From assembly GCF_021650975.2 (NCBI RefSeq), contig NZ_CP091285.1:4092001-4156000 (forward strand): DNA of 64,000 nucleotides. The letters run 5' to 3'. Under the pieces are notes generated by a model. The model was not told the origin of the DNA, did no database searches, and worked only from the letters and a program-made list of their open reading frames with translations. Of the stretch, positions 43,220-52,745 are shown one piece after another. This DNA is from Flavobacterium jumunjinense. Lineage in GTDB: Bacteria > Bacteroidota > Bacteroidia > Flavobacteriales > Flavobacteriaceae. The translations under genes and the position numbers were made by a program. Each line of letters begins with the position of its first letter. Position 1 is the first letter of the stretch.

Positions 43220-44827
43220 TTATTGTTTAACAAACTTATTACTAGAGATCATTTCTCCGTCTTTATAAATTTTAATAAAGTAGACACCATCATTCAAAGC
43301 TGAAATAGTAATGCTTCTGTCTTTAGATGTAATTACTTTTTTTCCTTGTAAATTATATATTACTACAGTATCGAAATTGTTTTTAGATTGAATATTTAAA
43401 ACTGAAGACGCTGGATTTGGATAAATTACAAACGAATCTTTACCCTCTAAATTATTCGCTTCCGTTTTTCCAAAGCCTAAATCATCTTTAGGATCTAAAA
43501 TAACTGTGTTTTGATAAATTACATTTGTTGTTTTAGTAGTTGAACATCCTGTATTTATATCTGTAACTACAACAGTATAAGGATAAACACCGTTTTGACT
43601 TTTAACAATTCCAATTTGATTGGCTGTACTAATTACTGTACCAGTTGTAGTTGTACCTTCATACCATTTGTAAGTATAACTTCCTGCTGGTAATCCTTTT
43701 ACTTTTCTTGTTGTAGTTTGCCCTAATTGGTTAATCATATTTACACCAAAATTAAAACTTGGACCACCTTTCACAATAATTCTCATCGTTTTCTCAAGCC
43801 AACCATTGGAAACACCTGAGTTAATAGCTAGTTTTACTCTATATTCTACTGTAGTACCTTCTGGAGCGGTAAAATTATGTCCTCCAAGGGTATTATATAC
43901 TTGAGATAAATTAATTGGTGCATCAGATGGTAATCCAGAAAACCAATTATTTACCCATTGTGAAGTATTTCCATTGGCATCTCTTTTGTGTATTTCGATA
44001 AAGTAATTAAAAGGTAAATAAGTATCTACTGTACCTGTAGCATCTAAAATTACTGGCTCTCCACTACAAGTAAAAATACCAATATTAGTATCTGCACTTA
44101 ACCCATTCAATGCCATACCTACATTACTCGGCCCTACTAGACTTGGATTACCATTACTTTCTATAGTTACATCGTCTAAAAACAAATCCATATTTCGCAT
44201 TGTCAAATTACTCGTTGGAATATCGATATAGGGAGCAAAAACCAATTGCGTATAATTTTTCGTTGGAACAAATGTAAATGTTACAGTAGACCAAGTGTTA
44301 GTAGAAGGTGATGTTATGTTCTTTACCACTTGTATATCTGTATATGGGAAAATTGTATTTACAGAATTATTAAGGTTTTGATCCATTTTTTGTGAGGAAC
44401 TTAACGAAATATTATGATTAGGTTGCGCATCATTAGTTGCCATAATGTACAAATGATCAAATGCACCTTTTGTTCGCATCTTAAAACTAACAGTGTAAGT
44501 TGCCCCTTGTTTCATTGGATAATACATAAAAAAAGTTTGTCCTTCTCTATTCCATTTACCCGTATGAGTTATTTTGTGGTATGCATGTGCAAATCGGTTT
44601 CCAGTTGGTGCATTAACTTGTGAAAAACCACTAGGTTCTGATCTTGGTGAACCCGTTATAGTGTACCAACTTGGTCCTAAATTATTTTGTTTAAATCCTT
44701 CATAATTAGGTACTGTAGTTGTTTGTGTACCATAAATATCTTCAAATCCTCCATTAATTAATTGATAAGATTGCGCATTTGAAAATAAACCTACAAAAAG
44801 TAAACTTGTAATGACTAATTTTTTCAT
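43220..44827 (-). CDS. T9SS-secreted protein with carbohydrate-binding-like N-terminal domain
   Basis: A 535-residue protein with a signal peptide (MKKLVITSLLFVGLFSNAQ). A jelly-roll domain follows at about 22-230 (YQLINGGFEDIYG, MDLFLDDVTIES), of the type that binds carbohydrate or forms lectin-like modules. Two further beta-rich Ig-like segments follow. The last ~70 residues are a T9SS type A tail: FVIYPNPASSVLNIQSKNNF, VVIYNLQGKKV, LNDGVYFIKI and the terminal KFVKQ. No catalytic motif was seen. It is probably exported to the surface. It shares the terminator at 43151-43198 with the convergent operon. Confidence 0.83.
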   Translation of the reverse strand: MKKLVITSLLFVGLFSNAQSYQLINGGFEDIYGTQTTTVPNYEGFKQNNLGPSWYTITGSPRSEPSGFSQVNAPTGNRFAHAYHKITHTGKWNREGQTFFMYYPMKQGATYTVSFKMRTKGAFDHLYIMATNDAQPNHNISLSSSQKMDQNLNNSVNTIFPYTDIQVVKNITSPSTNTWSTVTFTFVPTKNYTQLVFAPYIDIPTSNLTMRNMDLFLDDVTIESNGNPSLVGPSNVGMALNGLSADTNIGIFTCSGEPVILDATGTVDTYLPFNYFIEIHKRDANGNTSQWVNNWFSGLPSDAPINLSQVYNTLGGHNFTAPEGTTVEYRVKLAINSGVSNGWLEKTMRIIVKGGPSFNFGVNMINQLGQTTTRKVKGLPAGSYTYKWYEGTTTTGTVISTANQIGIVKSQNGVYPYTVVVTDINTGCSTTKTTNVIYQNTVILDPKDDLGFGKTEANNLEGKDSFVIYPNPASSVLNIQSKNNFDTVVIYNLQGKKVITSKDRSITISALNDGVYFIKIYKDGEMISSNKFVKQ

Positions 44828-44932
44828 TGTAATATGTTTTATTTATTTATATTACAAAATTGTCTAAAATGCGAGAACTCTAGGATTGTTTTTTGCTGAA
44901 AGTAAATGCTTTTTTGCTGAAAGTTTACATTA

Positions 44933-45094
44933 ATACCATTTATCACTTGAATTTACTGGAATAAAACGCCTTTTTTTCCTCGCTATTTCAAAATAAAAAT
45001 AAAAACGTAACGATGCTATGCTTTGATTTTCTATTTTATATCAAGAAAAAAATCATTATTTTCTTTTACAGTAAATTCAAATCATAACTGGTAT
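44933..45094. mobile_element. MITE-like element with 29-bp terminal inverted repeats
   Basis: The left end (44933-44961, ATACCATTTATCACTTGAAT then TTACTGGAA) and right end (45066-45094, TTACAGTAAATTCAAATCAT then AACTGGTAT) are imperfect inverted repeats with about five mismatches. They enclose ~104 nt of non-coding AT-rich DNA. Other copies of one end lie at 14219-14247 and 29945-29973, and a compact derivative at 47328-47365. No transposase is in the element. A clear target duplication was not resolved. Confidence 0.65.
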
Positions 45095-45148
45095 AAATAT
45101 CAAATTTATAAACCAATTTGCATTCTATTTGTTAATTGAAAGAGTTTT

Positions 45149-45769
45149 CTATTGGATTTTTTGTTTGCATAAACTGCAAAGTGCTAATGAAGCATTATCG
45201 ATAGTTGCAATACTTTCCACCGCATCGGTCATAACACATTTTTTATTTGGACAATGTGGTAATCCTAAATTATGACCTAACTCATGAATTGTAACTTTTT
45301 TTATTCTTAAAAAATATAGGTCTTCGTCTTTATGTTGCAATCGAAAAGAAGAAATAATACAGCTATTTCCAGGACAATATGCTAAGCCCATAATTCCCCA
45401 ATCTTCATATTTATAGCTTGGTTCTTTCGTTTTTCCTGATTTGTCTTTCTTTGTGGTAGAAATATCTTTATGGGTGAGTCCTAAAATATAATCTATCGTA
45501 TCCTTTTTTTGTTTTTTCTGAATATTTATAATACTATCAGCTCTATATCGGGCAGATTTCACTTGTATAAAGGCGGATTTAGGTAGGTCTATTTCTGGTA
45601 AAATAATTGTTTTAATAGTATAGAAAGAAGCAATGGTTTTGGCTAAACTATCGGTTTTAGCTTTTGGAAAACCTTTATAGGCTTGTATTCCAACTATTGT
45701 ATCGTTGGTTATTCTTTTTTTCTGACATCCTAATAAAAGGATAAATGCTAAAACAACTATTTTTTTCAT
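45149..45769 (-). CDS. archaemetzincin-family lipoprotein metalloprotease
   Basis: Start at 45769, which gives a lipoprotein signal (MKKIVVLAFILLLGCQKK; Cys in LLLGC). The 206-residue product carries the full archaemetzincin signature: HELGHNLGLPHC, then PNKK, then CVM, then 17 residues, then CSLC. The HExxHxxGxxH zinc site and the extra four-Cys zinc site are therefore both intact. An upstream in-frame start would place 29 residues before the signal and overlap the neighbouring kinase gene. It should be a membrane-anchored peptidase; its substrate is unknown. Confidence 0.88.
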   Translation of the reverse strand: MKKIVVLAFILLLGCQKKRITNDTIVGIQAYKGFPKAKTDSLAKTIASFYTIKTIILPEIDLPKSAFIQVKSARYRADSIINIQKKQKKDTIDYILGLTHKDISTTKKDKSGKTKEPSYKYEDWGIMGLAYCPGNSCIISSFRLQHKDEDLYFLRIKKVTIHELGHNLGLPHCPNKKCVMTDAVESIATIDNASLALCSLCKQKIQ

Positions 45770-45816
45770 ACTATATTTAAAAGATAAATATAGGCAAACA
45801 ACATTAAAAAAACTTT

Positions 45817-47031
45817 TTATAGTTTTTCTTTCTTGGGTAGTACAAAATGAAAACAAACACCACTTTCTTTATTTTCCCTTTCTTTGAGATATATTACTCC
45901 TCCCATTTTATCGACAATAGATTTAATCGTTGCTAAGCCAATTCCAGCATTATTCGTTTTATTTTGATTTAATGTTTCAAAAAGTTCAAACACTTTTTCC
46001 CAATATTTTTCAGGAATTCCAGGTCCATTATCTTCATAATTAAAAGAAAAACTTTCAGCATTTTCTTCTAATGAAACTGAAATTTTGCATTCTGTTTTAT
46101 CGGTATGCTTAACAGAATTAGATAAAAGATTTTGAATAATTTGTATAAATCCTATTTTTGAATGATGAATGGTTTTATTACAATTATTAAGTTCTAAATG
46201 AATAGGAATGTCTAAGTTTCCATTATTTAAAACATATTGAATTGTTTCTTCAATATTAAAATCTTCAAAATCTATTTGATTATTGTTTACTTTAGTATAT
46301 TCTAAAATTCCATTGATAAGAAAATCCATATACTCAATTCGAGAATGAATAAGTTCTAGCCATTTCTCTACATCTGTATCTTTAATTAGGTCTTTGTAGT
46401 CTTCTTTTATAAAACCTATTAAAGAACTGACTCCTCGAATGGGGGTTTTTAAATCGTGAGTAAGCCGATGTGCAAAATGATTTAACTGACAGTTCATTCG
46501 TGTAACTTCGCTGTTCAGTTCTTCTAAATCCCTATTCTTTTTTCGAAGTTCCAATTGCGACATTACTTGTTTCGCTAAGGCTTGCAAAGTTTCTTTTTGT
46601 CCTATTGTCAAATCTTCTCTTGGTTTTGTGTCGATTACACAAAGTGTACCTAGTGAATAACCTTCTTTTGTATTTAAAGGTGCTCCTGCATAGAACATTA
46701 CATTCGGACTACCTACAGACAATGGATTATCGCGAAAGCGTTCGTCTTTACTAGCGTCGGGAATAATGAATAGTTCATTTGGAGTATTTATAGCATGTGC
46801 ACAAAAGGCTAAATCTCTAGGTGTTTCGCTTGCATCTAAACCGTGATGCGATTTGAACCATTGTCGATTTGGATCTATTAAACTCACCAAAGCCATTGGA
46901 GTTCCACAAATTTCTGCAGCTATTCTTGTTAAAGCATCATATTCTTCTTCAGGTAAAGTATCGAGTATTTTATAACCGTTTAAGGCTTCAGAACGAAGAC
47001 TTTCATTATTAGGAATTTGGGGTTTTTGCAT
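45817..47031 (-). CDS. GAF-domain sensor histidine kinase
   Basis: A 404-residue cytoplasmic kinase without membrane helices. The GAF domain (about 18-165) has DPNRQWFKSHHGLDASETPR and FYAGAPLNTKEGYSLGTLCVID. A coiled coil follows (about 160-185). The HisKA box is RLTHDLKTPIRG with phospho-acceptor H192, and the HATPase has NLLSNSVKHT, DNGPGIP and GIGLATIKSIV. The GAF domain probably binds a small ligand or senses redox or light. No response regulator is next to it. It ends 48 nt upstream of the archaemetzincin start on the same strand. Confidence 0.9.
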   Translation of the reverse strand: MQKPQIPNNESLRSEALNGYKILDTLPEEEYDALTRIAAEICGTPMALVSLIDPNRQWFKSHHGLDASETPRDLAFCAHAINTPNELFIIPDASKDERFRDNPLSVGSPNVMFYAGAPLNTKEGYSLGTLCVIDTKPREDLTIGQKETLQALAKQVMSQLELRKKNRDLEELNSEVTRMNCQLNHFAHRLTHDLKTPIRGVSSLIGFIKEDYKDLIKDTDVEKWLELIHSRIEYMDFLINGILEYTKVNNNQIDFEDFNIEETIQYVLNNGNLDIPIHLELNNCNKTIHHSKIGFIQIIQNLLSNSVKHTDKTECKISVSLEENAESFSFNYEDNGPGIPEKYWEKVFELFETLNQNKTNNAGIGLATIKSIVDKMGGVIYLKERENKESGVCFHFVLPKKEKL

Positions 47032-47327
47032 ATCGCTTTCTTTATTTCTTCTTTACGACAGTAGACATAACTTTAACTTAGTCATATTTTAGTTTTGGCC
47101 TTCAATTCTTTTTATATTACTGAAAAGGAAGATTTCTGTCACCACTAAAGTTAACTAAATTTTCTTAATATTTTATAAAAATTCGCAAAAATTAAGTCAT
47201 ACTATGCTTTTTCCCAATTCATTATATTTTTTAAAGTTTTTTGCTAACAGAATTATTTTTTATTCTATTTTTTGCTTTTCAATTTGAAATTGAGAGCTTG
47301 TATCAATTCCATTTAAAAATATATAGT

Positions 47328-47365
47328 ATACCCTTGTAATTTGAGTTTACTGTTACAAATGGTAT
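47328..47365. repeat. compact derivative of the MITE-like element
   Basis: A 38-nt unit starting ATACCCTTGTAATTTGAG and ending TTACAAATGGTAT. Its arms are inverted repeats and its core TTTGAGTTTACTG matches the terminal repeat of the element at 44933-45094 with one change. Confidence 0.5.
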
Positions 47366-47399
47366 AATTTACGTTTTCAATATTTCAAGATCTTATATC

Positions 47400-47433
47400 A
47401 AAAAAAAACGACCTGAATATTCCATTCAAGTCG
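47400..47433 (-). terminator. terminator of the S46 peptidase gene
   Basis: On the minus strand a 9-bp stem (47425-47433 with 47409-47417, one G-T wobble) and 7-nt loop is followed by a T tract (complement of 47400-47408). It begins 24 nt past the stop at 47457. Confidence 0.85.
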
Positions 47434-47456
47434 CTTTCATTTTATTTTGTTTAGAA

Positions 47457-49604
47457 TTACTTCACAATTGTCATTTCATCAACAATGTTTTTCGCTCCTG
47501 AGAAGTTCTCAATTACCCATAACACATAACGGATATCTACATTGATTGTTCTTTGTAAATTTTTATCAAAAATAACATCACCAGCCATAGCTTCAATGTT
47601 ACCATCAAATGCTAAACCGATTAATTCTCCTTTACCATTTAGTACTGGAGAACCAGAGTTTCCTCCTGTAATATCATTATCAGTTAAGAAATTTACGTGT
47701 AAAGAACCGTCTTTGTCTGCAAAACGACCAAACTCTTTCTTAGCATTCATTTCTAATACTCTTGTAGGTAAATCAAATTCTAAATCTCCTTTTTTGTATT
47801 TTTTAACTTGACCATCTAAGGTTGTGTAGTTATTAATTGCTGCATCATTACGTTTGTCTTCTGGTAAAGCACGAACTTTTCCATAGGTTAAACGTAATGT
47901 TGAATTTGCATCTGGATATTTAATCTCTCCAATTTTAGACTCTCTTAAACCTTCTACTAATAAACGGAAAGAAGCTTCAAAATCGTTTTGTGCTTTTAAT
48001 AATTCATCGCTTTTTACCAAATAATGATTCACTAACTCATTGCTTAATACATACAATGGATCATTCATAAGTAACTCTTCTGTTGGTGCATCTAAAAATG
48101 CTTTTACCCTATCAATAGATGTAAAAATACTTGAATCAAAAGTTGCATTTACATAGTTAGTAAAATCGCCATTGTTTTCTTTTGCTAATTTTTCAACTAT
48201 AGGTGCTAAAACATAACCTGCTTTTTTATTATATAAGTTTAATTGAGCCGCTAAAATATCTTTTTCAGCAGGAATATGTAACTCTTTATGCATAGCAGTT
48301 GCCATTTCTAAAATAGCTGGAGCCATTTGTGCTCTCTTTGAAGCATCTGATTTTACGTAGATATCTAATTGTCTTCCTAAACTTCTGCCTACAGTTCCAA
48401 AAGCAGAGGTTCTGAACAATTGCACTAAATAATTATCATGTTGTGCTTTCTCATTCGTCATTGCATAATACGCATTAATTGTAGCTACTACATTTCCGTA
48501 TTTTGCTTTGTTTGCAGATTTGTTTGCCCATTTGTTAAATTTAGCTTCTTGTTCTGCTTTTGTTTTAGCAACACCAAATTTAGATAAGGCATCAATCATT
48601 CCTTGACGGTTTTTCCAGTAATTGGCAACACCCGCAAATTTAGACGCATAAATAAGGTTTAACGCATCACTTTTTACCATGTATTTTTTCATGTTGTCCA
48701 TTCCTGTTTTAGAACCTTCAACCCAAGCTGGATAAGCAAATTTTACATTTTGCTCAATTCCGCCAGCTGGCATCCAACGGTTTGTTCTTCCTGGATATCC
48801 TAAAATCATGGCAAAGTCATTTTCTGTAACCCCACCAATATTTACTGGTAAATGATGTTTTGGTTGCAAAGGAACATTACTTGCTGCATAGTCAGCTGGA
48901 TTACCGTTTGCATCTGCATATACTCTAAACATTGAGAAATCGGCAGTATGACGTGGCCATTCCCAGTTGTCAGTATCACCACCAAATTTACCTAAGCTTT
49001 CAGGAGGAGTTCCAACTAAACGAACGTCTTTATAGTCTTGGTACACAAAATAGTAATATTCATTTCCTTGGAAAAAAGGACGAACAGAAACGGTATATTT
49101 TCCGCCTTCATTGTTCTCTTTTTCAATTTTTGCAATTTCTTGGTTAATTGCTTTTTCTCTTTCTGCTTCACTCATCTTTGGATTTACAACCGACAAGATT
49201 CTTTTTGAACAATCGTCCATACGAACAAAGAAACGTACATATAAGCTAGAAGGTTTTAACTCTTCTGCTCTACTTTTTGCCCAATAACCATCTTTTAGAT
49301 AGTTTTTTTCTGCTGATGATAATTCTGCAATTGCATCATATCCACAGTGATGGTTTGTTAAAACTAATCCATCTTTTGAGATCATTTCTGCAGTACATCC
49401 ACCATTAAATTGTATGATTGCATCTTTTAAACTGTGATTATTAATACTGTAGATTTCTTCTGCAGTTAATTGTAAACCCATTTTTTGCATGTCGCGGTGA
49501 TTTAAACGTTCTAAGAACATTAAAAACCACATGCCTTCATCTGCTTTTACCGAAGAAGGTACAAGCATGCAAATTGTAATAAGTGATAATAAAATTTTTT
49601 TCAT
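47457..49604 (-). CDS. S46 family dipeptidyl-peptidase (DPP7-like)
   Basis: Start at 49604 opens a signal peptide (MKKILLSLITICMLVPSSVKA). The 715-residue enzyme carries the catalytic His in VLTNHHCGYD (85-90) and the Ser in TGGNSGSPV near the C-terminus. Eighteen residues after that Ser lies Gly in LAFDGNIEAM. In this family Gly at that position marks DPP7-type preference for hydrophobic penultimate residues, and Arg marks the acidic preference of DPP11. It should release dipeptides from the N-terminus of peptides in the periplasm and so feed amino-acid catabolism. Confidence 0.93.
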   Translation of the reverse strand: MKKILLSLITICMLVPSSVKADEGMWFLMFLERLNHRDMQKMGLQLTAEEIYSINNHSLKDAIIQFNGGCTAEMISKDGLVLTNHHCGYDAIAELSSAEKNYLKDGYWAKSRAEELKPSSLYVRFFVRMDDCSKRILSVVNPKMSEAEREKAINQEIAKIEKENNEGGKYTVSVRPFFQGNEYYYFVYQDYKDVRLVGTPPESLGKFGGDTDNWEWPRHTADFSMFRVYADANGNPADYAASNVPLQPKHHLPVNIGGVTENDFAMILGYPGRTNRWMPAGGIEQNVKFAYPAWVEGSKTGMDNMKKYMVKSDALNLIYASKFAGVANYWKNRQGMIDALSKFGVAKTKAEQEAKFNKWANKSANKAKYGNVVATINAYYAMTNEKAQHDNYLVQLFRTSAFGTVGRSLGRQLDIYVKSDASKRAQMAPAILEMATAMHKELHIPAEKDILAAQLNLYNKKAGYVLAPIVEKLAKENNGDFTNYVNATFDSSIFTSIDRVKAFLDAPTEELLMNDPLYVLSNELVNHYLVKSDELLKAQNDFEASFRLLVEGLRESKIGEIKYPDANSTLRLTYGKVRALPEDKRNDAAINNYTTLDGQVKKYKKGDLEFDLPTRVLEMNAKKEFGRFADKDGSLHVNFLTDNDITGGNSGSPVLNGKGELIGLAFDGNIEAMAGDVIFDKNLQRTINVDIRYVLWVIENFSGAKNIVDEMTIVK

Positions 49605-49796
49605 ATTAAAATATTTCTTTAGTTGTGCGAAGATAATTTTTTTAAAAAAGATTAGAACGGTCATCGTAAATAAAAAATGAGATATTAAGATAATATTAAC
49701 TTAAATAATACTTCCTTTTTACAAATAGTTGCAACTAGCTTTTGCGTTACTATGAAAAATATCATTTTCTTTTTTATCAAGAAATCTTAAACGATT

Positions 49797-50963
49797 TTAC
49801 TCATTATCTATTAACTCCCAAATTTTTTCGTTATAATTTTGTTTCGTAATTCCTGTTAGTCTTTCGAGAGTTGCATAATATTTTTCATTTCCTGCTTCGA
49901 AAGGACCAACATTTAATAGTTCCCAAACCCCTTCAAATCCTTTTTCTTTTTCTATTTTCTTTACCAACAAAGCGTTCACTATATAATCGGTACTATTATT
50001 GAATCCGTTGGTTTTGAAATTCAAACGGGTTTCTTTTACTGCTTTCCAATTGGTTTTTCTATTATTAGCTACTTGTTCTTTAAATGCTTTAAAAATTTCT
50101 TGCCAAGACAAGCCCCAACTTCCTCCATAAATATAGGCACAACCTTCATCAACAGGTTTGTTTACTTCGTTTCTTGAAACAACTAAACTCAATCTATCGT
50201 GCCATAGATCATGTGGGTCAAAATGGCTAAAAATAGCATTATCATTACCTAAAACAATAATTTTATTATCTTTATCAGTAGCACTCCAAATACTTTCTGC
50301 TCTTCCGTTGTAATCTAATTTATACTGTACACCTATTAACTTTTGAAGTGCAATTATATTTTCACAACAATAAAATGATGTGGTCTTATTTTCTATTCTC
50401 AATTTCTTATCAAAAAAAGAAGTCAATTTGATATACTCCTTTATTTTACTCTTATTTATAGTGGTTTGATAATGAAATGTAGTATTTTGTATTGTTTCGA
50501 CTTTCCAATCTTTAGTGTTTTTTAAGAACGGTGAAGAAAACAGAAAAGTATCGTCTCTTTTATGAGCAATTATTTCAAAACTTGCTCTAAGAATAGGTAT
50601 TTCATTATTTATACCGATATAGGATATTTGTAGGTAATATTCGTCATCGTTCAGTATTACACAATTTGTTAAATAGGGTTTATAAAAAAAATCATCTTTT
50701 AACTCCTTACTCTTTTCTATTCCTTTCATTTCATCTAATAGAAGATAAGTAACGACATTTTCAGAATGGAGAATTAATTTATTTTGATCATTGGGTTGTT
50801 CTTTTACTATTAAAAACTGATTTAATGAGGCAACCAATTGTGTAACTACCAGGGTGTCTTTTGGCATTCGGATGTTGCCATTGATTTTTATGTTGTGAGT
50901 TTGTGCTAAAGCTGAAAAAGAAGCAATAGCAATTGCTAAAGTTAATATCGATTTTAAATTCAT
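49797..50963 (-). CDS. exported protein, possibly a degenerate gluzincin-type peptidase
   Basis: A 388-residue protein with a signal peptide (MNLKSILTLAIAIASFSALAQ). The first half is beta-rich. In the second half, FDPHDLWHDRLSLVV is followed about 20 residues later by PVDEGCAYIYGGSWG. This recalls the HExxH helix and the EGxAxY third-ligand helix of gluzincin metallopeptidases, but the catalytic Glu is replaced by Asp (HDLWH). The helical C-terminus also resembles that fold. It may be inactive or a variant; the relation is inferred from pattern only. It is a separate unit. Confidence 0.6.
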   Translation of the reverse strand: MNLKSILTLAIAIASFSALAQTHNIKINGNIRMPKDTLVVTQLVASLNQFLIVKEQPNDQNKLILHSENVVTYLLLDEMKGIEKSKELKDDFFYKPYLTNCVILNDDEYYLQISYIGINNEIPILRASFEIIAHKRDDTFLFSSPFLKNTKDWKVETIQNTTFHYQTTINKSKIKEYIKLTSFFDKKLRIENKTTSFYCCENIIALQKLIGVQYKLDYNGRAESIWSATDKDNKIIVLGNDNAIFSHFDPHDLWHDRLSLVVSRNEVNKPVDEGCAYIYGGSWGLSWQEIFKAFKEQVANNRKTNWKAVKETRLNFKTNGFNNSTDYIVNALLVKKIEKEKGFEGVWELLNVGPFEAGNEKYYATLERLTGITKQNYNEKIWELIDNE

Positions 50964-51086
50964 TTTGTTGTTTTTTAGTTATTTACAAATCTATATGAAT
51001 AGCTATACTAAAAAAGTTAATGACTTTTAAATCTTGTTAAGCACTTGTTATTGTTTGGTTTAATAATTCACTTACTATTCCATAAA

Positions 51087-51704
51087 CTAGATTTGTTTAA
51101 AAGAGGTTTCGAATATTTCAACTATTTCATTAAATTGATTTACCAATTCTTTTTTGTTTATTTCTAAAGACGGTCTAGTTGATGCTTCAAATTTATCTTT
51201 TTCATAAAACCTAGGCCAAAAGATACAATTGTAATAATAATAATCTACAATTTCTTCAAGGGTATTATTTTCAAGATGAATTTGTAGAAAATTGTTATCT
51301 TGATCTTGATAGACAAAATTATCAAACAGACTAATGAAATTAATAATTTCTTCAATCACTTCAATTCCAAAATTATCCTTACGAATACACTTTATGGTCT
51401 TTTTTACATTGTAATTATTTGTAGCTACAATTGTAAAATCATTAGCTTCTTCTAACCACACATCTAAACCTTCAAATAAAACTAATTCACTATGTAATGA
51501 TTGTATCTTTTCTTTGAGGTTTTTTAATGAGTTTGTTGTGAAAGTTTTTTCATTTTTATAGGATAATAATCGCTCTGTTCCTTCATTATCTCTATACCAT
51601 ATTAAAAACAATGGACAAATATATGTTTTAGAAATATATTTAATAATCCAAATGGAGTGTTTTTCACATAAGTTTTCTAAAGTGTTTTTATTATCTATAT
51701 CCAT
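51087..51704 (-). CDS. unknown protein
   Basis: A 205-residue acidic protein without signal peptide or membrane helix that I do not recognise. It is rich in aromatics and Glu/Asn, with a mixed alpha/beta pattern (YICPLFLIWYRDNEG, VVEIFETSF-like final helix). Size and composition recall polymorphic-toxin immunity proteins, but no toxin gene is adjacent. It lies 50 nt downstream of another unknown gene on the same strand, and the two may form a unit. Confidence 0.6.
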   Translation of the reverse strand: MDIDNKNTLENLCEKHSIWIIKYISKTYICPLFLIWYRDNEGTERLLSYKNEKTFTTNSLKNLKEKIQSLHSELVLFEGLDVWLEEANDFTIVATNNYNVKKTIKCIRKDNFGIEVIEEIINFISLFDNFVYQDQDNNFLQIHLENNTLEEIVDYYYYNCIFWPRFYEKDKFEASTRPSLEINKKELVNQFNEIVEIFETSFKQI

Positions 51705-51754
51705 AGTAGTAAATTAAAGCTGTACCTAATTCTAATAATAGAATTACTTAATTT

Positions 51755-52411
51755 TTATTTCAAAAACACTTCATCAATAAAATCTTGCATTTCTATTGCA
51801 TTATTATCTTTCTTTAAATCTTTCGCCAAAACTGAAAAAAATAAAGCTACTTCACTTTTAAGTAGATTCAGTTGCATTTCAAATTCATCCTTATTAACAT
51901 GGAAACAAGCCAATTCCTCTTTATTTGAAATATCTATATTACTCTTTTTTAAAGAATAATATAACTTGATTGTATTATCATTTATCAATTTACCATAAAA
52001 TGTATTAATCTCCTCTAAATTAGATTCTCCTTTTGTGATTATGGCTTCAACAGCATTAAAATGAGCTAATGAATCATAACATAGTCCAACATCAGTTGAT
52101 AAAAATGCTTTTAATTCACTATTATGAAACAATCCTATTGCTTGCTCTAGCTGACAACAATTAAAGCTATCTATTGCAATCAAATCTGATAGGTATTTTT
52201 TATAAGCTAATAAATCATCTTTAATTTCTGAGAGCCTAACATAATCATAGCCACTTCTATTAAAATAATTTTTAAAATCGTATTTGTCTTTAATTAGTTT
52301 CTTTTGAACTTCAAATTTGGAATGATTACTATCAATTTGTTCAGCATTCATTAGCTCTAAAAAATCAATTCTAAAAAGCAAATCTATTTCTATGTTTTTT
52401 AAATAGTCCAT
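51755..52411 (-). CDS. unknown helical protein
   Basis: The ATG at 52411 is used rather than a TTG two codons upstream. The 218-residue product is predominantly helical (DYLKNIEIDLLFRIDFLELM, EVALFFSVLAKDLKKD) with several Cys. No signal peptide, membrane helix or known motif. It is followed after 50 nt by another unknown gene (51087-51704). Both may be a lineage-specific pair. Confidence 0.6.
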   Translation of the reverse strand: MDYLKNIEIDLLFRIDFLELMNAEQIDSNHSKFEVQKKLIKDKYDFKNYFNRSGYDYVRLSEIKDDLLAYKKYLSDLIAIDSFNCCQLEQAIGLFHNSELKAFLSTDVGLCYDSLAHFNAVEAIITKGESNLEEINTFYGKLINDNTIKLYYSLKKSNIDISNKEELACFHVNKDEFEMQLNLLKSEVALFFSVLAKDLKKDNNAIEMQDFIDEVFLK

Positions 52412-52745
52412 TAACAATTTATTTTACATCATTAAAAAGCTTTTGTGATTTACTAATGTGATGTTTACAGCATGACAATATGGTGGTTGAAGCTAAAAAT
52501 AGATATTACATATCCGATCTCATCCAGTTTTAGGGTTTTCAGAATACTTCATATTCGTTTTTAATATTCAAGTCCTAACTTTAAGCATTATTTTGGACAA
52601 GTAGATTTTTATTGCACAAAGTATTATGCTTTTATAAGGCTTTAATTTATTCAAACCAATCAGCATAAATCAATATAATTCCTAATTGGAACAACACAAA
52701 TAGGAATTATGCCTTAGTAATTTTTATCAAAATTCTCGAGTTGGA
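52412..52745. other. intergenic region with a lone REP-like remnant
   Basis: No gene seen. At 52460-52487 the sequence GATGTTTACAGCATGACAAT is a copy of a hairpin element also present in both repeat clusters (for example near 28730). The remainder is AT-rich and should hold the promoter of the gene at 52411. Confidence 0.5.
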
